Positions 1 to 11,481 of a stretch of 35,723 bases of DNA are shown here, in pieces. The position numbers and the translations under genes were made by a program. Within the stretch, counting starts at the first letter, position 1; every line of letters begins with the position of its first letter. The stretch is from Pelargonium cotyledonis (Eukaryota > Streptophyta > Magnoliopsida > Geraniales > Geraniaceae). The notes below the pieces were generated by a model. It was given only the letters and a program-made list of their open reading frames with translations. It was not told where the DNA came from and ran no database searches. The stretch lies in assembly GCA_036897625.1 (NCBI GenBank), contig JAYMTA010000185.1, forward strand, positions 1 to 35,723, read 5' to 3'.

Positions 1-391
1 GCGACGTCTCCCTGCGCGGCGGCGGCCGCGCCCCCCCCCCCCGCCGGTACGACCACCGGAACCGATCGGAGTCGGCGTCCGACTCGGCCGCGCCCTTCAA
101 TCGGCTCTGCCCTGGCGGCGCCGTGCAAGGGTTGCAGTTCCGATACGCCCCGGACGCCTTCAACGCCATGTCCTTAAGCTACAATTTGATTAAAAAATCC
201 TCAAATCAGCGAACATGAGAAAGAGCGGTTAGGGTTTTGAAACTGAAATTGGACTAAACCTGAGTGGTGAGAGACTTGATGGCGTGTTGTTGCTGCTGCT
301 GCTGCTTGTTGGAGGCTCCGGGCACCGAGTCATCGAGCTGACTCATTGGGTCTTCGCCGGGCTGCTTGGAGCGAGCTATACACGTCAGCAT
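1..391 (-). CDS. BREVIS RADIX (BRX) family protein, N-terminal part, cut by window edge
   Basis: Two coding exons are visible: exon 1 at 391-260 and exon 2 at 178-1, split by an 81-bp GT-AG intron (259-179). Exon 1 starts with MLTCIARSKQ, the characteristic BRX-family start, has a six-glutamine run, and ends in AIKSLTTQ. Exon 2 continues LKDMALKASGAYRNCNPC and later ADSDRFRWSYRR, matching the conserved BRX N-terminus. The two C-terminal BRX domains lie off the left edge. BRX proteins are plant-specific and act at the plasma membrane and nucleus in auxin-dependent root and vascular growth. An in-frame ATG at 442 would add 17 residues, but a CAG acceptor-like site at 420-418 suggests that stretch is leader intron, so 391 is preferred. 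A 12-C run (31-42) lies in an Arg/Gly/Pro-rich stretch not typical of the family. Which BRX-like paralogue this is cannot be decided. Confidence 0.88.
286..310. repeat. CTG/CAG trinucleotide run coding for polyglutamine
   Basis: A CTG-rich run on the plus strand encodes the six-glutamine tract near residue 30 of the BRX-family protein on the minus strand. Such tracts often vary in length between alleles. Confidence 0.8.
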
Positions 392-699
392 TTCCCCAAA
401 ATTCTTCAACCGATGTTCTGTTGATACAAAGCGGAAAATCAAAATCTATCACATACATTGCAGTTGTTAGAGAACTGAACCGAACCTGAAAAACCCAAAA
501 CCAAAACCAAAAGAAGAACCAGAAAGATGGAGTGGCCTTGCCTTTGACTGAGCTCAGTGAGGAGAGAAAGCGTGAAGAACGAGACAAAGCTTCGACTCAG
601 GTGCTTTAATGGCGCGCCATAAATTGCGGTAGCAGAGAATCTCTGAGTGAAACGAGAGTTACTCCAGCTCAAATTAAGAAAATGGAAAAAAATAAAAAC

Positions 700-2480
700 A
701 GTGGGTTAATGCGCTGTTTGGGGAATGAGTCAGAGAGGTCTGGAGCAGAGTCAGTCAGTAATGGCGGATTGGGGAGAGGGAGCGCATTTTGGACCGTTGT
801 TGCTTATTAGGAGGTGGTTGTTCGTTGCTGTTTTTGTTAACCGCGCAGAGAGAGACGAAGAAGAAGAGAAAAGGGAGGGAGTGGAAGAAAATAGTGAAAA
901 ACCACTCTGTCATGTTAATGGTGATGCTGTAATGGCTATAATTAAATTGCCTAAAGTGGAGGTTGGAGAAGATACTCATTGCTATTACCGGTCGGACCCG
1001 GTTTGTTTTACTTATAAGCCCTTTTATAAGAAATATGGGCTTATTTAACAAACTGGTACTCTTATATAGTTTTGGGCCGAACAAGAAGTTTCAAAATGGG
1101 CCCAAACATAAATTACATATGGAATAGACCAAAACATCAAACTGGACATCCACGTCCGCAACTTGAGGAACTGATCCAAATTTGGCCGCTACTCTCCCTA
1201 CACTCACAGAAACAGCCGAAGCAACCTTTTCAATTTTGTCAAATTTGTTTAGACAAAGCAATTGAGGATTCTTTCTTGTTTTCAACAATGAGATATTTAT
1301 AAATACAAATCAAGCTCACCATATGTAGTTATGTGATTGGTTGTCGGGGATGAGGGGTTTCGGGTGTTGGAGATCTAGCCTTTCTTAGCGCGCCAACACA
1401 AGCTTCTTCGGTTGAGATTTAAAGCTCTCGTATGCCTTACAATTATTACGATGAGGAATAAAACATTTACTGTTTCGGATAATGTTCTTGTTTCAATAAT
1501 GCACACACATGTCTAGCATGAGCCTATCTAAGATGCTTCCCTCCCAAGATGTGCATGTGCCCACGCACGCGCCTTCAAGCGCCTCTATAGTCGCACCTCA
1601 ACTACTCAAGTCAAACATTAAGACATCAGATCACGTGAGTCTCTGAACCGTCGACAAAATTGAGGTTCTGAAACCAATTTAAGCAAGACACATCTACTTA
1701 TCAACCTTCCAAACTCTTGGTGGTAATACACATGAAGAGTCCATACGAACTAGTTTTATAACAATATCTTAATAAATAACCTTTGAGAATTCTAAGGTGA
1801 GGACATCGTCATTTTGTCATGTAGATGAAATCATCAATGAACCACACCACATTATTTTTTATATCTCCACGATTCACACTAATCCAATTCTTATTTAGCT
1901 CAAAACACTTGTTTTCATTGTAAATTTACAAGTTTTTTTCCTCAGCAAAAGTAATTTATAAGTTAGTTTAGTTGGATGATTAAGCTTTTCCCTTATAATA
2001 ATTATTTATTTCTCTCTTAGGCTCTCATATTATGTTTTTTTATTACGAACAATAAGAAACGTAGCATTTTAATGTTTGATTTAATATTTGATAATAATTG
2101 TACAGACACTGAGTTCCGCGAACAGATGAGCGATTCGTTGTTTCTTGAAAGTGAAGTCCAGAATCAGACATGACAGAACCGCACGTCACGCCCTCACCGT
2201 TGATCTCCAACAACACGCTCACGCCTCTCTTCTGATTGGTCATCCACCGCCACCATTCAACGGTTCAGCACGAGACCAACCGCCACCGGGTTCATCAATC
2301 ACCGCCACGTGTTGAACCGCGACTCATCAATTCCCCCGCCGGACCCACACTCACACCCACAGTGTCTGACCAAAACCTCTAGAACTCAAAACGACGCCGC
2401 CTCGCCTCCGCCGCCACGGCCACCGTGCGCTTAGGTTTTAAGCCTGGTCGGTTTTGATCACGTACTTCGCAGCCCGCTTC
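700..2480. other. Intergenic region between divergent BRX-type and PDAT genes
   Basis: About 1.8 kb with no open reading frame that resembles a known protein. It should contain the promoters of the leftward BRX-type gene and the rightward PDAT gene. From about 2100 onward it becomes GC-rich, as expected for a leader. A conceptual frame at 725-1048 is Glu/Arg-rich and has no recognisable domain. I identified no convincing TATA box or transposon end. Confidence 0.5.
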
Positions 2481-2507
2481 ATGCCATTAATGAACAGCCA
2501 GACTTAG
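2481..2507 (+). promoter_or_regulatory. Short upstream ORF in the PDAT leader
   Basis: An eight-codon ORF (ATG CCA TTA ATG ... ACT TAG) ends 31 nt before the PDAT start codon at 2539. If the leader is unspliced here, ribosomes would meet this ATG first, so it could lower translation. That it lies in the mature mRNA is inferred from its closeness to the start. Confidence 0.4.
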
Positions 2508-2538
2508 AAAGATCTCGAGACTCCTGTTCGGTGAAACG

Positions 2539-5500
2539 ATGTCGTTTCTGCGGCGTCGGAAGGGTCCGGAGTCCTCGAGGACTCCGAGCGCAGATTCGTC
2601 GATCGGCAGCGACAAGGACGAGAAGAAGGCAACGAAGCAGAGGCAGCAGAAGGGGAAGAATGCGAAGAATTATTCGTGCGTCGATAGCTGCTGTTGGTTC
2701 ATAGGCTTCATATGCTCGCTCTGGTGGTTTCTCCTCTTCCTCTACAACGCAATGCCCGCATCGTTCCCTCAGTACTTCACCGAGGCCATCACCGGACCCA
2801 CGCCGGACCCGCCGGGGGTGAAGCTCAGGAAGGAGGGTCTGACGGCTAAGCACCCGGTGGTGTTCATTCCCGGTATAGTCACCGGCGGGGTCGAGGTGTG
2901 GGGGGGCCCCCCGAGGGCCGCGGGCCTCTTCCGGAAGAGGCTGTGGGGCGGCACATTTGGGGAATTGTATAAAAGGTAACCACTTCTCCTTTTCTGGACT
3001 AGTAATTTTGGTTTTCCTTGAGGAGGTTTTGCTTAAAAGTTCATAAGTTTTGGCTCTGATTTCGGTAAAGCTTGATTAGTTAAATGGTTTCAACTTTGTG
3101 TTTGATTCTTGCAGCAAATACATAAACCTTTAGTCCTGTGTTGTTGTTCTGTACTTTTTTTCAGTCCTCTTTATAGTAATTTGTGTTTGTTGTATGATAA
3201 ATGTGATAGAACTTGTTTCATTGCCTCTTCTGTCATCCGCAATTTGGTGTTTGATTGTTAGGAACTTTACGAAAATGCTTTATTATGATTTTTAACTTTA
3301 TGAGTTATAGATATAATGATAGTCAGTTTGAGAGTTTGAACTTTTCTGCTGTTGTGTGCGAGGAAAGTGCTATATAAGCTGTCGTAAGCTAGAAACTTGT
3401 TTGCATATATGCTTTCTGGCTTTCTACAATAAAAAAACTATCATTAGGTTAGGAATTATCACCTTTTCTGCTGTGTTATGAGCAAAGTACCACATACAGT
3501 TCTAAGAAAGAGCACCCTTGCATTTCTGTTATCTACAAGTAAACAACTACGATTTGGTTCATTTTGCAACGAAGTATATATTTTTAACAATCTTGTTTCC
3601 TGATGGATTTGTTGTTTGACATAGAGTTCACAACTTAAAATGTATAGATCACCCAAACTAATAAGTAGGTGTCTACTTAATAGGTTACAGCTTCTCACCA
3701 TTATAAAATTGTATCTTTGCCCTACATGATTGACGGATATCTTTGTATATAAGTGACAGGTATAGGAGTAGTGTTACTTGAGAGAGTATTGATGAAAACC
3801 TAGTTTTCTTGGAAATCTGAGATACATATATTAGAATAAAGCATAGCTGATGTGATGTCCCTAGCCCGGGCTATTTGTTTTTAAAACCGTGCTTCTTCTT
3901 TTTCTTTTCTTTTTTTCCATTTTATGTTGTGAGAAGTAAAGGAAAAAAACCTTTTTTAGACTCAAAGGCAAGTTACTCTTGCTGAATTATTAGTTCTGGT
4001 AATGGCTAATTAATATCAGGTTGTCCGATGCATCTCAAACTCCTTTATATAATCATTTCTTATTGTAGGTTAGTTTAGCATTGCATTATGAATATTTGAA
4101 CTTATGTTGGTGGAATAATTTGGTGTTTCTCTTTCTGTTATACATGATTATTGCAGGCCATTATGCTGGGTTGAGCACATGTCACTGGACAATGAAACTG
4201 GACTGGATCCTTCTGGCATAAGGGTTAGGCCAGTATCTGGACTTGTGGCAGCTGATTACTTTGCACCGGGTTATTTTGTCTGGGCAGTTTTAATTGCTAA
4301 CTTAGCTCGCATTGGGTATGAGGAGAAAAACATGTATATGGCTGCATATGATTGGAGAATGTCATTTCAAAATACAGAGGTATAGTTTCGAGTACAAGTT
4401 GCTTCCTCTGATAGTCATTCCAGCAAATTATTATGTGTTAGGGAATGGTGTGGTTTCCATCATGTCCCTGTCGCAAGAAGGTGGAACATGAAGCTTACAC
4501 GTCAACGTGTGTTTCCCATTTTGTGTTCTGCATGGGATGCACAAATTTAGGCTAGAGGAGATGTAGGAAGAGCACATAGAGGCTTCATGTCCCATCTTAT
4601 TACAACAGGAGCATGATTGAAGTCCAACCCATGGAAGAATCTAATGATAAACTCTTGTATATTACTCTCTGTCTGTACAGCTTCTCATTTTCTACCAAAT
4701 TGAATTGATCAGGTCAGAGACCAATCTCTAAGTAGAATGAAAAGTAACATAGAACTCATGGTATCTACGAGTGGTGGAAAGAAGGTGGTTGTTATTCCGC
4801 ATTCTATGGGAGTTTTGTACTTTCTGCATTTCATGAAATGGGTTGAGGCACCAGCTCCAATGGGTGGTGGGGCTGGGCCAGATTGGTGTGCTAAGCATAT
4901 AAAGGCAGTGATGAACATTGGTGGTCCCTTCTTAGGTGTTCCGAAAGCCGTGTCAGGAATTTTCTCCATTGAAGGCAAGGATGTTGCTGTTGCCAGGTCA
5001 CTATCTTAACATCTATGAAGCAGAATATTGGTTATTATCTTGTTATGTCTTGCCCAATGACTTTGTTTTAGTTTTTTATTTCTTCACTACTAAACATTAA
5101 GAAACTCATTTCAGTATTTCATGTATTGAAATTGACTTCATATACTAACTTTCAATTCTCTTGCATCTTTAGTGAGTTTTTAGTTCATTATTTCTTATGA
5201 AAACCCTTACTGGAAATTCTAAAAATATAAGTCTTTTTCCTATTCATTTCTGTTTGTGCATCTGATGAACTACTTATCCTTATACAGGGCTTTTGCACCA
5301 GGTTTCTTAGACAAGGATCTATTTGGTCTCCAGACTTTCCAACATTTAATGCGAATGACACGTACATGGGATTCAACCATGTCAATGATACCAAAAGGTG
5401 GAGAAACTATTTGGGGTGGCCTTGATTGGTCACCGGAAGGATACTATAACTGTAGTGTGAAAAAGCTGAAGAGCAATTGTAACCATACTACTGGCGAAAA

Positions 5501-7401
5501 TGGGAAAAATTCAAGTTTTACAAAAGGGGTAAATTATGGGAGACTTGTATCATTTGGGAAAGATGTAGCCAAGGCACATTCTTCCAAGATAGAAAGGATA
5601 GATTTCAGGGTAATTTCATACTTCAAATATATGATCTGCTCATTGTTGGCTTGTAGCTTAAAAGATAAAAGTTCTTAGATTTCACATGAAATCAGATCGA
5701 CAACCCCCAACTACCACCGCACACAACACCTTTTTTGTCTCTCCGACACACTCAGTGTTCTGCTGCAATAATATATTTTAGTGAGTTTTCAAGTGTGGGG
5801 GTGGGGGTAGCTGATTGGTCATTTGGATACAGAATGAGAGCAATACAGGTTGTATATGCTGCTTTATTGTCGTCATGATCAATAGACCATTTATTTGTAA
5901 TGTACATACTGTTGTGTTTCATTTCAATCTATCCTATATGAGAAAAGGCCTTTGTTTTTCTGTGTTGCATGTAAGCATGGGCATGATAGAATTCACAGTA
6001 TGTATATGAAGGACCAGTTATATTTATATTTATTTTTAGGATTTGCTATTTCCAATCAAGCTAAGTTAAGGTATTTTACTATGCCTCAACTACATTCTAG
6101 CAGTCACTAGTTTGGCTGGCTAAAATTTGTCGTGTGTGATGCTTATAGGTTAGGAATCCCTTAGCACTTAGTACCTGTCCAGACATCATTTTCTTGGACT
6201 TAACCCCTACCTTCCATCTTTCTTTTCATTTTAATAAATTTCTTATTATTGGCAGGATGCTGTTAAGGGTAATAGCCTTGCAAACGCAACCCACTGTGAT
6301 GTGTGGACGGAATACCATGACATGGGTGTTGGTGGTATCAATGCTGTTGCAGATTACAAGGTTTACACAGCTGGGTCGATTTTGGATCTGCTCCATTTTG
6401 TTGCCCCCAGGCTGATGGCGCGTGGAGATGCTCATTTTTCATATGGAATTGTTGACAATTTGGATGATGTGAAATATAAACACTACAAGTATTGGTCAAA
6501 CCCATTGGAAACAAAGTGAGATCTTCAACTTATATTTATCTCTTATAAGTTCTGTTGTTTTTTTCTGATGAGCAATGATTTGGGTATCATTGTTATTCGT
6601 TTCCTTCCTCCTTCGGTTGTGATGTATTACCGAAGTTTGCTAAGTTGGTCGCGCACAGTTCCTTGACATGGTATTTTGAGGATTTTTCTTTTTTTTTTTT
6701 TCAAAGGAGGTTGTGAGTTGCCATTGCAATAATTAGACTTTATTAAGCATTGTTCCAATTTCAACTATGACATTTGTTTGAAATGGAACAATGCTGTTGT
6801 TCCATTTTAAACAAATGTCATAGTTTAAGCAATATATAATGATTTATTGGTGGAGGTCTATTGTTAGAGCAAATAATTATTTAGAGTACGGTTTCATCTT
6901 ATTTACTTCCTTTGCAGGTTACCTAATGCTCCGGAAATGGAAATTTATTCTATGTATGGGGTCGGAATTCCAACTGAAAGAGCATATGTCTACAAGTTAA
7001 CTCCTCCATCTGAATGCTGCATTCCTTTTCAGATAGATACCTCAGCAGAGGGTGGAAGTGAGGACTCTTGCTTAAAAGGTGGAGTTTTTTCTGTTGATGG
7101 AGATGAAACTGTTCCTGTTTTAAGTTCAGGGTACATGTGTGCAAAAGGTTGGCGGGGGAAAACTCGATTCAATCCGTCAGGTGTCCGTACTTATATAAGG
7201 GAGTATGATCATGCCCCTCCAGCTACTCTGCTTGAAGGACGAGGCACCCAAAGTGGTGCTCATGTTGATATAATGGGAAATTTTGCACTGATTGAGGATA
7301 TTATAAGAGTAGCAGCCGGGGCTACAGGAGAGGACTTGGGTGGGGACCGAGTTTTCTCTGATATATTCAAATGGTCAGAAAACATCAACTTACAGCTGTA
7401 A
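2539..7401 (+). CDS. PDAT1: Phospholipid:diacylglycerol acyltransferase 1 (PDAT1-like)
   Basis: Transfers an acyl group from the sn-2 position of phospholipids to diacylglycerol, giving triacylglycerol in the ER (LCAT/PDAT family). Exons: 2539-2975, 4157-4379, 4713-4996, 5288-5609, 6256-6515, 6918-7401; all junctions are GT-AG and join in frame to 669 aa, close to Arabidopsis PDAT1 (about 671). Seen: basic N-terminus with a Lys/Gln-rich stretch, one membrane segment at about 51-70 (WFIGFICSLWWFLLFLY), oxyanion region FIPGIVTGG, nucleophile Ser251 in PHSMG, Asp571 in DGDETVP, His624 in SGAHVDIMG. The start is the first ATG giving the family N-terminus MSFLRRRKG. Oddity: the lid segment reads WGGPPRAAGLFRKRLWGG where Arabidopsis PDAT1 has a cysteine-containing WEGxxCAxG, inside a very GC-rich patch. 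Identification is secure; PDAT1 rather than PDAT2 is judged from close similarity throughout. Confidence 0.96.
2900..2912. repeat. G7C6 palindromic tract in PDAT exon 1
   Basis: Seven G are followed directly by six C inside coding sequence (Trp-Gly-Gly-Pro-Pro). It is a 12-bp perfect palindrome in a locally GC-rich patch, prone to polymerase slippage and to sequencing error. Confidence 0.8.
6763..6825. repeat. Near-perfect hairpin (29-bp arms, 5-nt loop) in PDAT intron 5
   Basis: The arm at 6763-6791 is the reverse complement of 6797-6825 except one position (g6780) that would pair as G-U in plus-strand RNA; the loop is TGCTG. It lies in intron 5 and would be transcribed with the gene. It could be a small fold-back transposon remnant or a young miRNA-like hairpin. 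I see no target-site duplication. Confidence 0.75.
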
Positions 7402-8650
7402 TATGTACGGTGAGTATTCGAAGCTTTTTCTTTCTTTTTTTTCAAAAATTATTCACTATATGTATTGTAGTGGTATACTATTCCTGATAGGTTTAGCTCT
7501 ACTTGGCCATAGATGTTTGGGTTCGTAATGAATTATGGCTCGTGCCAAGGTATATTGGATCTAAATCTGCAAATTTTAAACTCTCTCATGGTAGTAGTTC
7601 TCCAATTTTCAAAATGGTAAAATCCATCGTCACAAAATCTCGCCAGAAGAACCGATGTTCTCTCATAGCTTGATTATTGATTAAACTTTAGGCCAATTTA
7701 CTATTTAGGATTAGAAAAAACATCCTTGTTAGCCAACTGGCTGTCTGAAGCAACATTTTGTGTTAAGTTTCCAGCAGTCATGCTTGATTACGAGGCGAGT
7801 TGCTGTCTATATGTTAGGTTGACGTATTGCTGTTCCATGTAAGGTCTTTTGTGCTGTCAGTTTCAGTTATATCATCCAAATTAGTTTATTAATTTTTGCA
7901 GTTTCATACTCCATTGTGGAACAACATTCATTCTTGGCACACTTCGTGTAACAGCTCATTAACATGCATCGTTTGTCCTTGTTATTCTTTAGGACTAGGT
8001 TGCGAGACTGCGAAATTGGGTCGTGCTCCACTGGTGTGGTGTTGGACTCGCATTGCATCCTATGGAAATGATAACCAGGTTGGTGAATGGAATGCCAACA
8101 ATGAAAACAAAAAAGATATGTCTGATCACCTACTTGTAATTGTAGATTAATTGTTTTGGGAGGCACCGGGTCTGGTTTAGGATATCAGAATCTTCCCATG
8201 TTTACACCAGTCTTCTACTTCAGATGTGCCTAACTCCCAAACTGTGCATAGTCTCCTGGAATTTTGGTTATACAATTAATTTATTTGTTACACTAATTGA
8301 CTCTTTTTTGCCAAGTTTGGCATGTCTGTGTATGAATTGGATTTTGAGGGAGGTTTCTTGGCTCTCAAGGTTCCTCTGGTCAGGGATTCAAAATTCCATG
8401 ACTAAACTTGTACAGAATTTTGTTGGGTCCCTGAGGCTTGCATGAACTAGTGGGCATGCAAGGCAAATATTGCTAAAGAGTCTGTTTTGTTTTTGTGACT
8501 TGTTAGGTTGTAAAGTTGGAAATAGACTAGAAAGTGTGTCCTTTTCTTCATTCCATTTAGGTCTCACCTCAACAAAGTCACTGCCCTTGGACCACAAAAG
8601 GATCCTCAAAACTCAATCAAACATCAAAATGAAAAGGTTTTCAAATTATT
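7402..8650 (+). other. PDAT 3' flank / probable 3' UTR
   Basis: Downstream of the PDAT stop the sequence is AT-rich with no recognisable protein. Open frames on both strands between 7860 and 8660 are short, unlike any known family, and overlap each other. The 3' UTR should end somewhere here, but I cannot place the poly(A) site. Confidence 0.35.
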
Positions 8651-9035
8651 GTTAAAAGTTAACTGGACAACAGATAGTTTGTATGGATGCACTAAAATGT
8701 AGGTGGATCTTTGTCTTTATAGACGTCATGTTGTGAAACTTACCGTTTATATGCGTACTATTTCTTCTTATATTGATTTAATCTCACGATGACTGTAATG
8801 TGAGACACAAAGGTTACTTGACCCGTGATTTTGGTTGAATCATATAATTGTGGGTTGAATATAAATGAAAAAATGAGTGCTAATAATATGGAGTTTCATT
8901 GACTAAATAACAAGTAACATCACATATAAATTGGTGAGAGTTAAAGAAAAAGAGGGTCATTAATGAGAGTTGCTTGAGCATTACTACAAGTATACATTAG
9001 ATTGCAAGAGAGTGACAGTTGAGATATCAAGTTCC

Positions 9036-9225
9036 AATAAATTGCTCTTCAACTATTAATGATAAAATGGTCCCTCTCCATTTCCAACCCAATTCAATGT
9101 CAATTTCCTAATTCAATTTCAACTCTTTTAATAAATTGCTGACTTCAACTATTAATGATAAAATGGTCCCTCTCCACTTCCAACCCAATTCAATGTCAAT
9201 TTCATAATCCAATTTCAACCCTTTT
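9036..9225. repeat. Two-copy tandem repeat, unit about 95 bp
   Basis: Copy 1 (9036-9129) and copy 2 (9130-9225) both begin AATAAATTGCT and share AACTATTAATGATAAAATGG and AACCCAATTCAATGTCAATT. They differ by a 2-nt indel and scattered substitutions. It is a simple local duplication in non-coding DNA. Confidence 0.85.
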
Positions 9226-10455
9226 TCCTAACCAAACTATGTGGGCCCTCCACTAGACTTCATTCACTTTGCACTTTACTCCCTCTTAAATGTGATTATT
9301 AAATAAATGGATATTTACAAATGACACATTTTTTGCGGTTAAAATGACTATTTTGGTACTCGATGGTAGTGACGCGGTTGGTAATACAGTCTGCCACAGT
9401 TGGTAACATAGGCTGCATAAGTGAAAAGAGCGCTTGCGTTCAATCTCCACTTAACACACTCATGAAGATTAGTCTGTGTACGGTTAAAACACTTAAATGT
9501 GTTTATCGCGAAATTTTTATTTGACCCAAAATAGTCTACGGACTTTTGAAAATTTAAAGACCATTTTAGATATAAAAAAAAAAGTTTTATAAACTATTTT
9601 CGGTTTAAAAAATGTAGACTAAACTGGGTAAAAACATAAAAATTCATAGAACAAATCGAGTTTTCTACTTTTTCTGCATATGGAAGCATATGCATCAAAC
9701 TGAGTCTTTATATGTTATACTTTAACATTTTAATTTGACGCATAAACATAGATCTTCAAAATTAAAATATCTATTGATGTGAATCAAATTGAATACAAAA
9801 TTATCGGTTTCTTAAAATTAAATCCTAACATGATTGATACATGTGATTTTAGACATATTTTGGACAATTGATACACCTATAATAATATTTAAAAACAGTT
9901 TAAATAATCTAGTTTATTGTTATTCATTTTGTGAATGAAAAAGATTGGGCTTATATTTTCAGTAAACTTTATCATTTGACTTGTGTCATGACACCGATGA
10001 ATAGTCCTCAGTCGCATTCAAATCACTTTCCAGTTCCCAAAGAACGAGAGTGGCATTTCCGTGAATAACTTCCCGTTCCAAGGCCAAATATTTACCCACT
10101 GTCGTTTTCCTCCTTGCGTGTCATCTGAGTTGATGATGATCCACAGAGAAAAAGCCAATAGTGGCACTTCCGCAAATAAGTTACCATCCCGGCCCAAATT
10201 CAGACTAAAACATGAGCTGCAATTTTCTATATCACCCCTCTCCCGCTACCACAACCACGCGCAGGCATCGCCGCTGAGCTGCAACTCTCCTCGTCCTTTG
10301 CCCTTTGTCTGGAGCGTGCACGAAGGAGCGCGTGGAGACGTGAGGAACAGCGAAGGGCGGCTGAGCGGATAAAGCCAAAAGTGATTTTAAGGGTGCGTTT
10401 GGATAGAGCGTTGGAGCACTGCAAAAAAGACGTTATAAATGAAGTTGAGCAGGTG

Positions 10456-10515
10456 AGTGGTGGTGGTGGTGACAGGCTGTACCGGTGGTGGTGGTGGTGG
10501 AGTACGGTGGTGGGC
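10456..10515. repeat. GGT-rich microsatellite
   Basis: Two GGT runs, interrupted by a short unique stretch, lie upstream of the presumed NF-YA promoter. Open frames through it are low-complexity artefacts. Confidence 0.8.
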
Positions 10516-10573
10516 TATTATTTTCTTAAGTTTCGTGTGCGTTGTTGTCACGTACAGCAACAGCTCATCAAAA

Positions 10574-10580
10574 TATAAAA
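10574..10580 (+). promoter_or_regulatory. Candidate TATA box for the NF-YA transcript
   Basis: TATAAAA lies about 20 bp before a GA-repeat and a pyrimidine-rich stretch that resemble a plant 5' leader. It would place transcription start near 10605, more than 2.5 kb upstream of the coding start and so require a long leader intron. This is inferred from position only. Confidence 0.4.
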
Positions 10581-10593
10581 AGAGAACAAGTTG

Positions 10594-10616
<23 letters not shown>
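10594..10616. repeat. (GA)n microsatellite
   Basis: About eleven GA units just after the candidate TATA box, a common arrangement in plant 5' leaders. Confidence 0.9.
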
Positions 10617-10624
<8 letters not shown>

Positions 10625-10638
10625 TCAAGGAAGGAGAC

Positions 10639-10773
10639 ATGTCCGAGCTCATCCCAACAGCCTCATTTCTTGCTTCTTCTCACCATTACTATATCAGATC
10701 CCAAAGGTCTCTCTCTCTCTCACTCTGTTTTCATTGTTTATTCTTCTTCTTCTTCTTATATTGTCTTCACTAA
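10639..10773 (+). other. Candidate upstream ORF in the NF-YA leader exon
   Basis: A 44-codon ORF begins MSELIPTASFLASSHHYY and then becomes Ser/Leu/Phe low-complexity sequence. A donor-like CAAAG|GTCTCT sits after IRSQ, so only the first part may be exonic. NF-YA leaders in some legumes carry regulatory upstream ORFs; whether this one is conserved is unknown to me. It may be chance. Confidence 0.25.
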
Positions 10774-11481
10774 GTCACCTTTTTCATTTTCTTATTTTGA
10801 ATCTGCATGTAGTATTTGAGGTCATGGAGGTGATGATGAAATAGCTGTTGTTGTTGTTGCTTGGTAAAGTAGATGTTGCTATTGCTATTTGTTGGTTTCT
10901 GGCCTTTTGTTGTTGTTGTTGTTGATGTTTTGGGTGTTATAGTTTCACATGTTTATTGCTTTTCTTTTGGTTTGACCCACTTGGGAAGATGGGTTTCGTT
11001 GCTGCTTCTCAGTTGCATTTTTTTTTGGCTTTCAATACTTGGATTTATTGGCAGCTGTTTTTGTGGATGGACCTTTTGATTTTGATTGGCTGTGGTTTGG
11101 GAATCAATGGGAACAGGTATTATATGTGTACATCTCTCCCAATTTGGCATGCTGGGTTTGTCTGATTGTTCTTCTTGCTGCTCCCATTTTTAGTGCTCCC
11201 ATCAAACCTTTTTTTGATTCTTATGTCCTGTTTGATTCTTGTTTTGGTTTTGTTGCATGTTGTCCTATATTACTCTAATCTCCAAAGATATGGATTAGAA
11301 TCATTGCTAATTTTTGAAGCAAAGGGACTGTTTTGGTAGGGGCATATCTACTTTGGTGTCTTCTCATGATGCATGCAGAGCAGGATGGTTGATTAATCTT
11401 AGGGATTGAATATGCTAGATTAAAATATTTGCATTTGGAGCCTTTTTATGCATTAGCATAATTTGCTAAACATGCTTCAAC

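Larger units (their letters stand above)
8651..10560. other. Gene-free AT-rich region upstream of NF-YA
   Basis: No coding region is supported. It contains a tandem duplication of about 95 bp (9036-9225), a weak tRNA-like stretch near 9365-9450 and an ancient-looking direct repeat (10050-10090 and 10161-10199). The last 500 bp become GC-richer and probably hold the NF-YA promoter. Confidence 0.5.

Noticed and set aside
391-442. Earlier in-frame ATG adding 17 residues to the BRX-type protein
   Set aside because: The family start is MLTCIA; a CAG acceptor-like site lies between the two ATGs, so the earlier one is probably intronic or 5' UTR.
725-1084. Open frames of about 107 codons on both strands
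   Set aside because: Glu/Arg-rich or Phe-rich low-complexity translations that overlap one another, with no domain and no splice context.
7867-8655. Several open frames of 60-99 codons downstream of PDAT
   Set aside because: They overlap on opposite strands, match no family and lie where the PDAT 3' UTR or flank is expected.
9365-9450. tRNA/SINE-like stretch with A-box-like GTGACGCGGTTGG and B-box-like GCGTTCAATCTCC
   Set aside because: Box spacing is too long, and I see no boundary, tail or target duplication; it may be an old SINE fragment but is not supportable.
10457-10844. Overlapping plus-strand ORFs of 60-120 codons
   Set aside because: They run through GGT and GA microsatellites and CT-rich leader sequence; only the start at 10639 is mentioned, as a weak upstream ORF.
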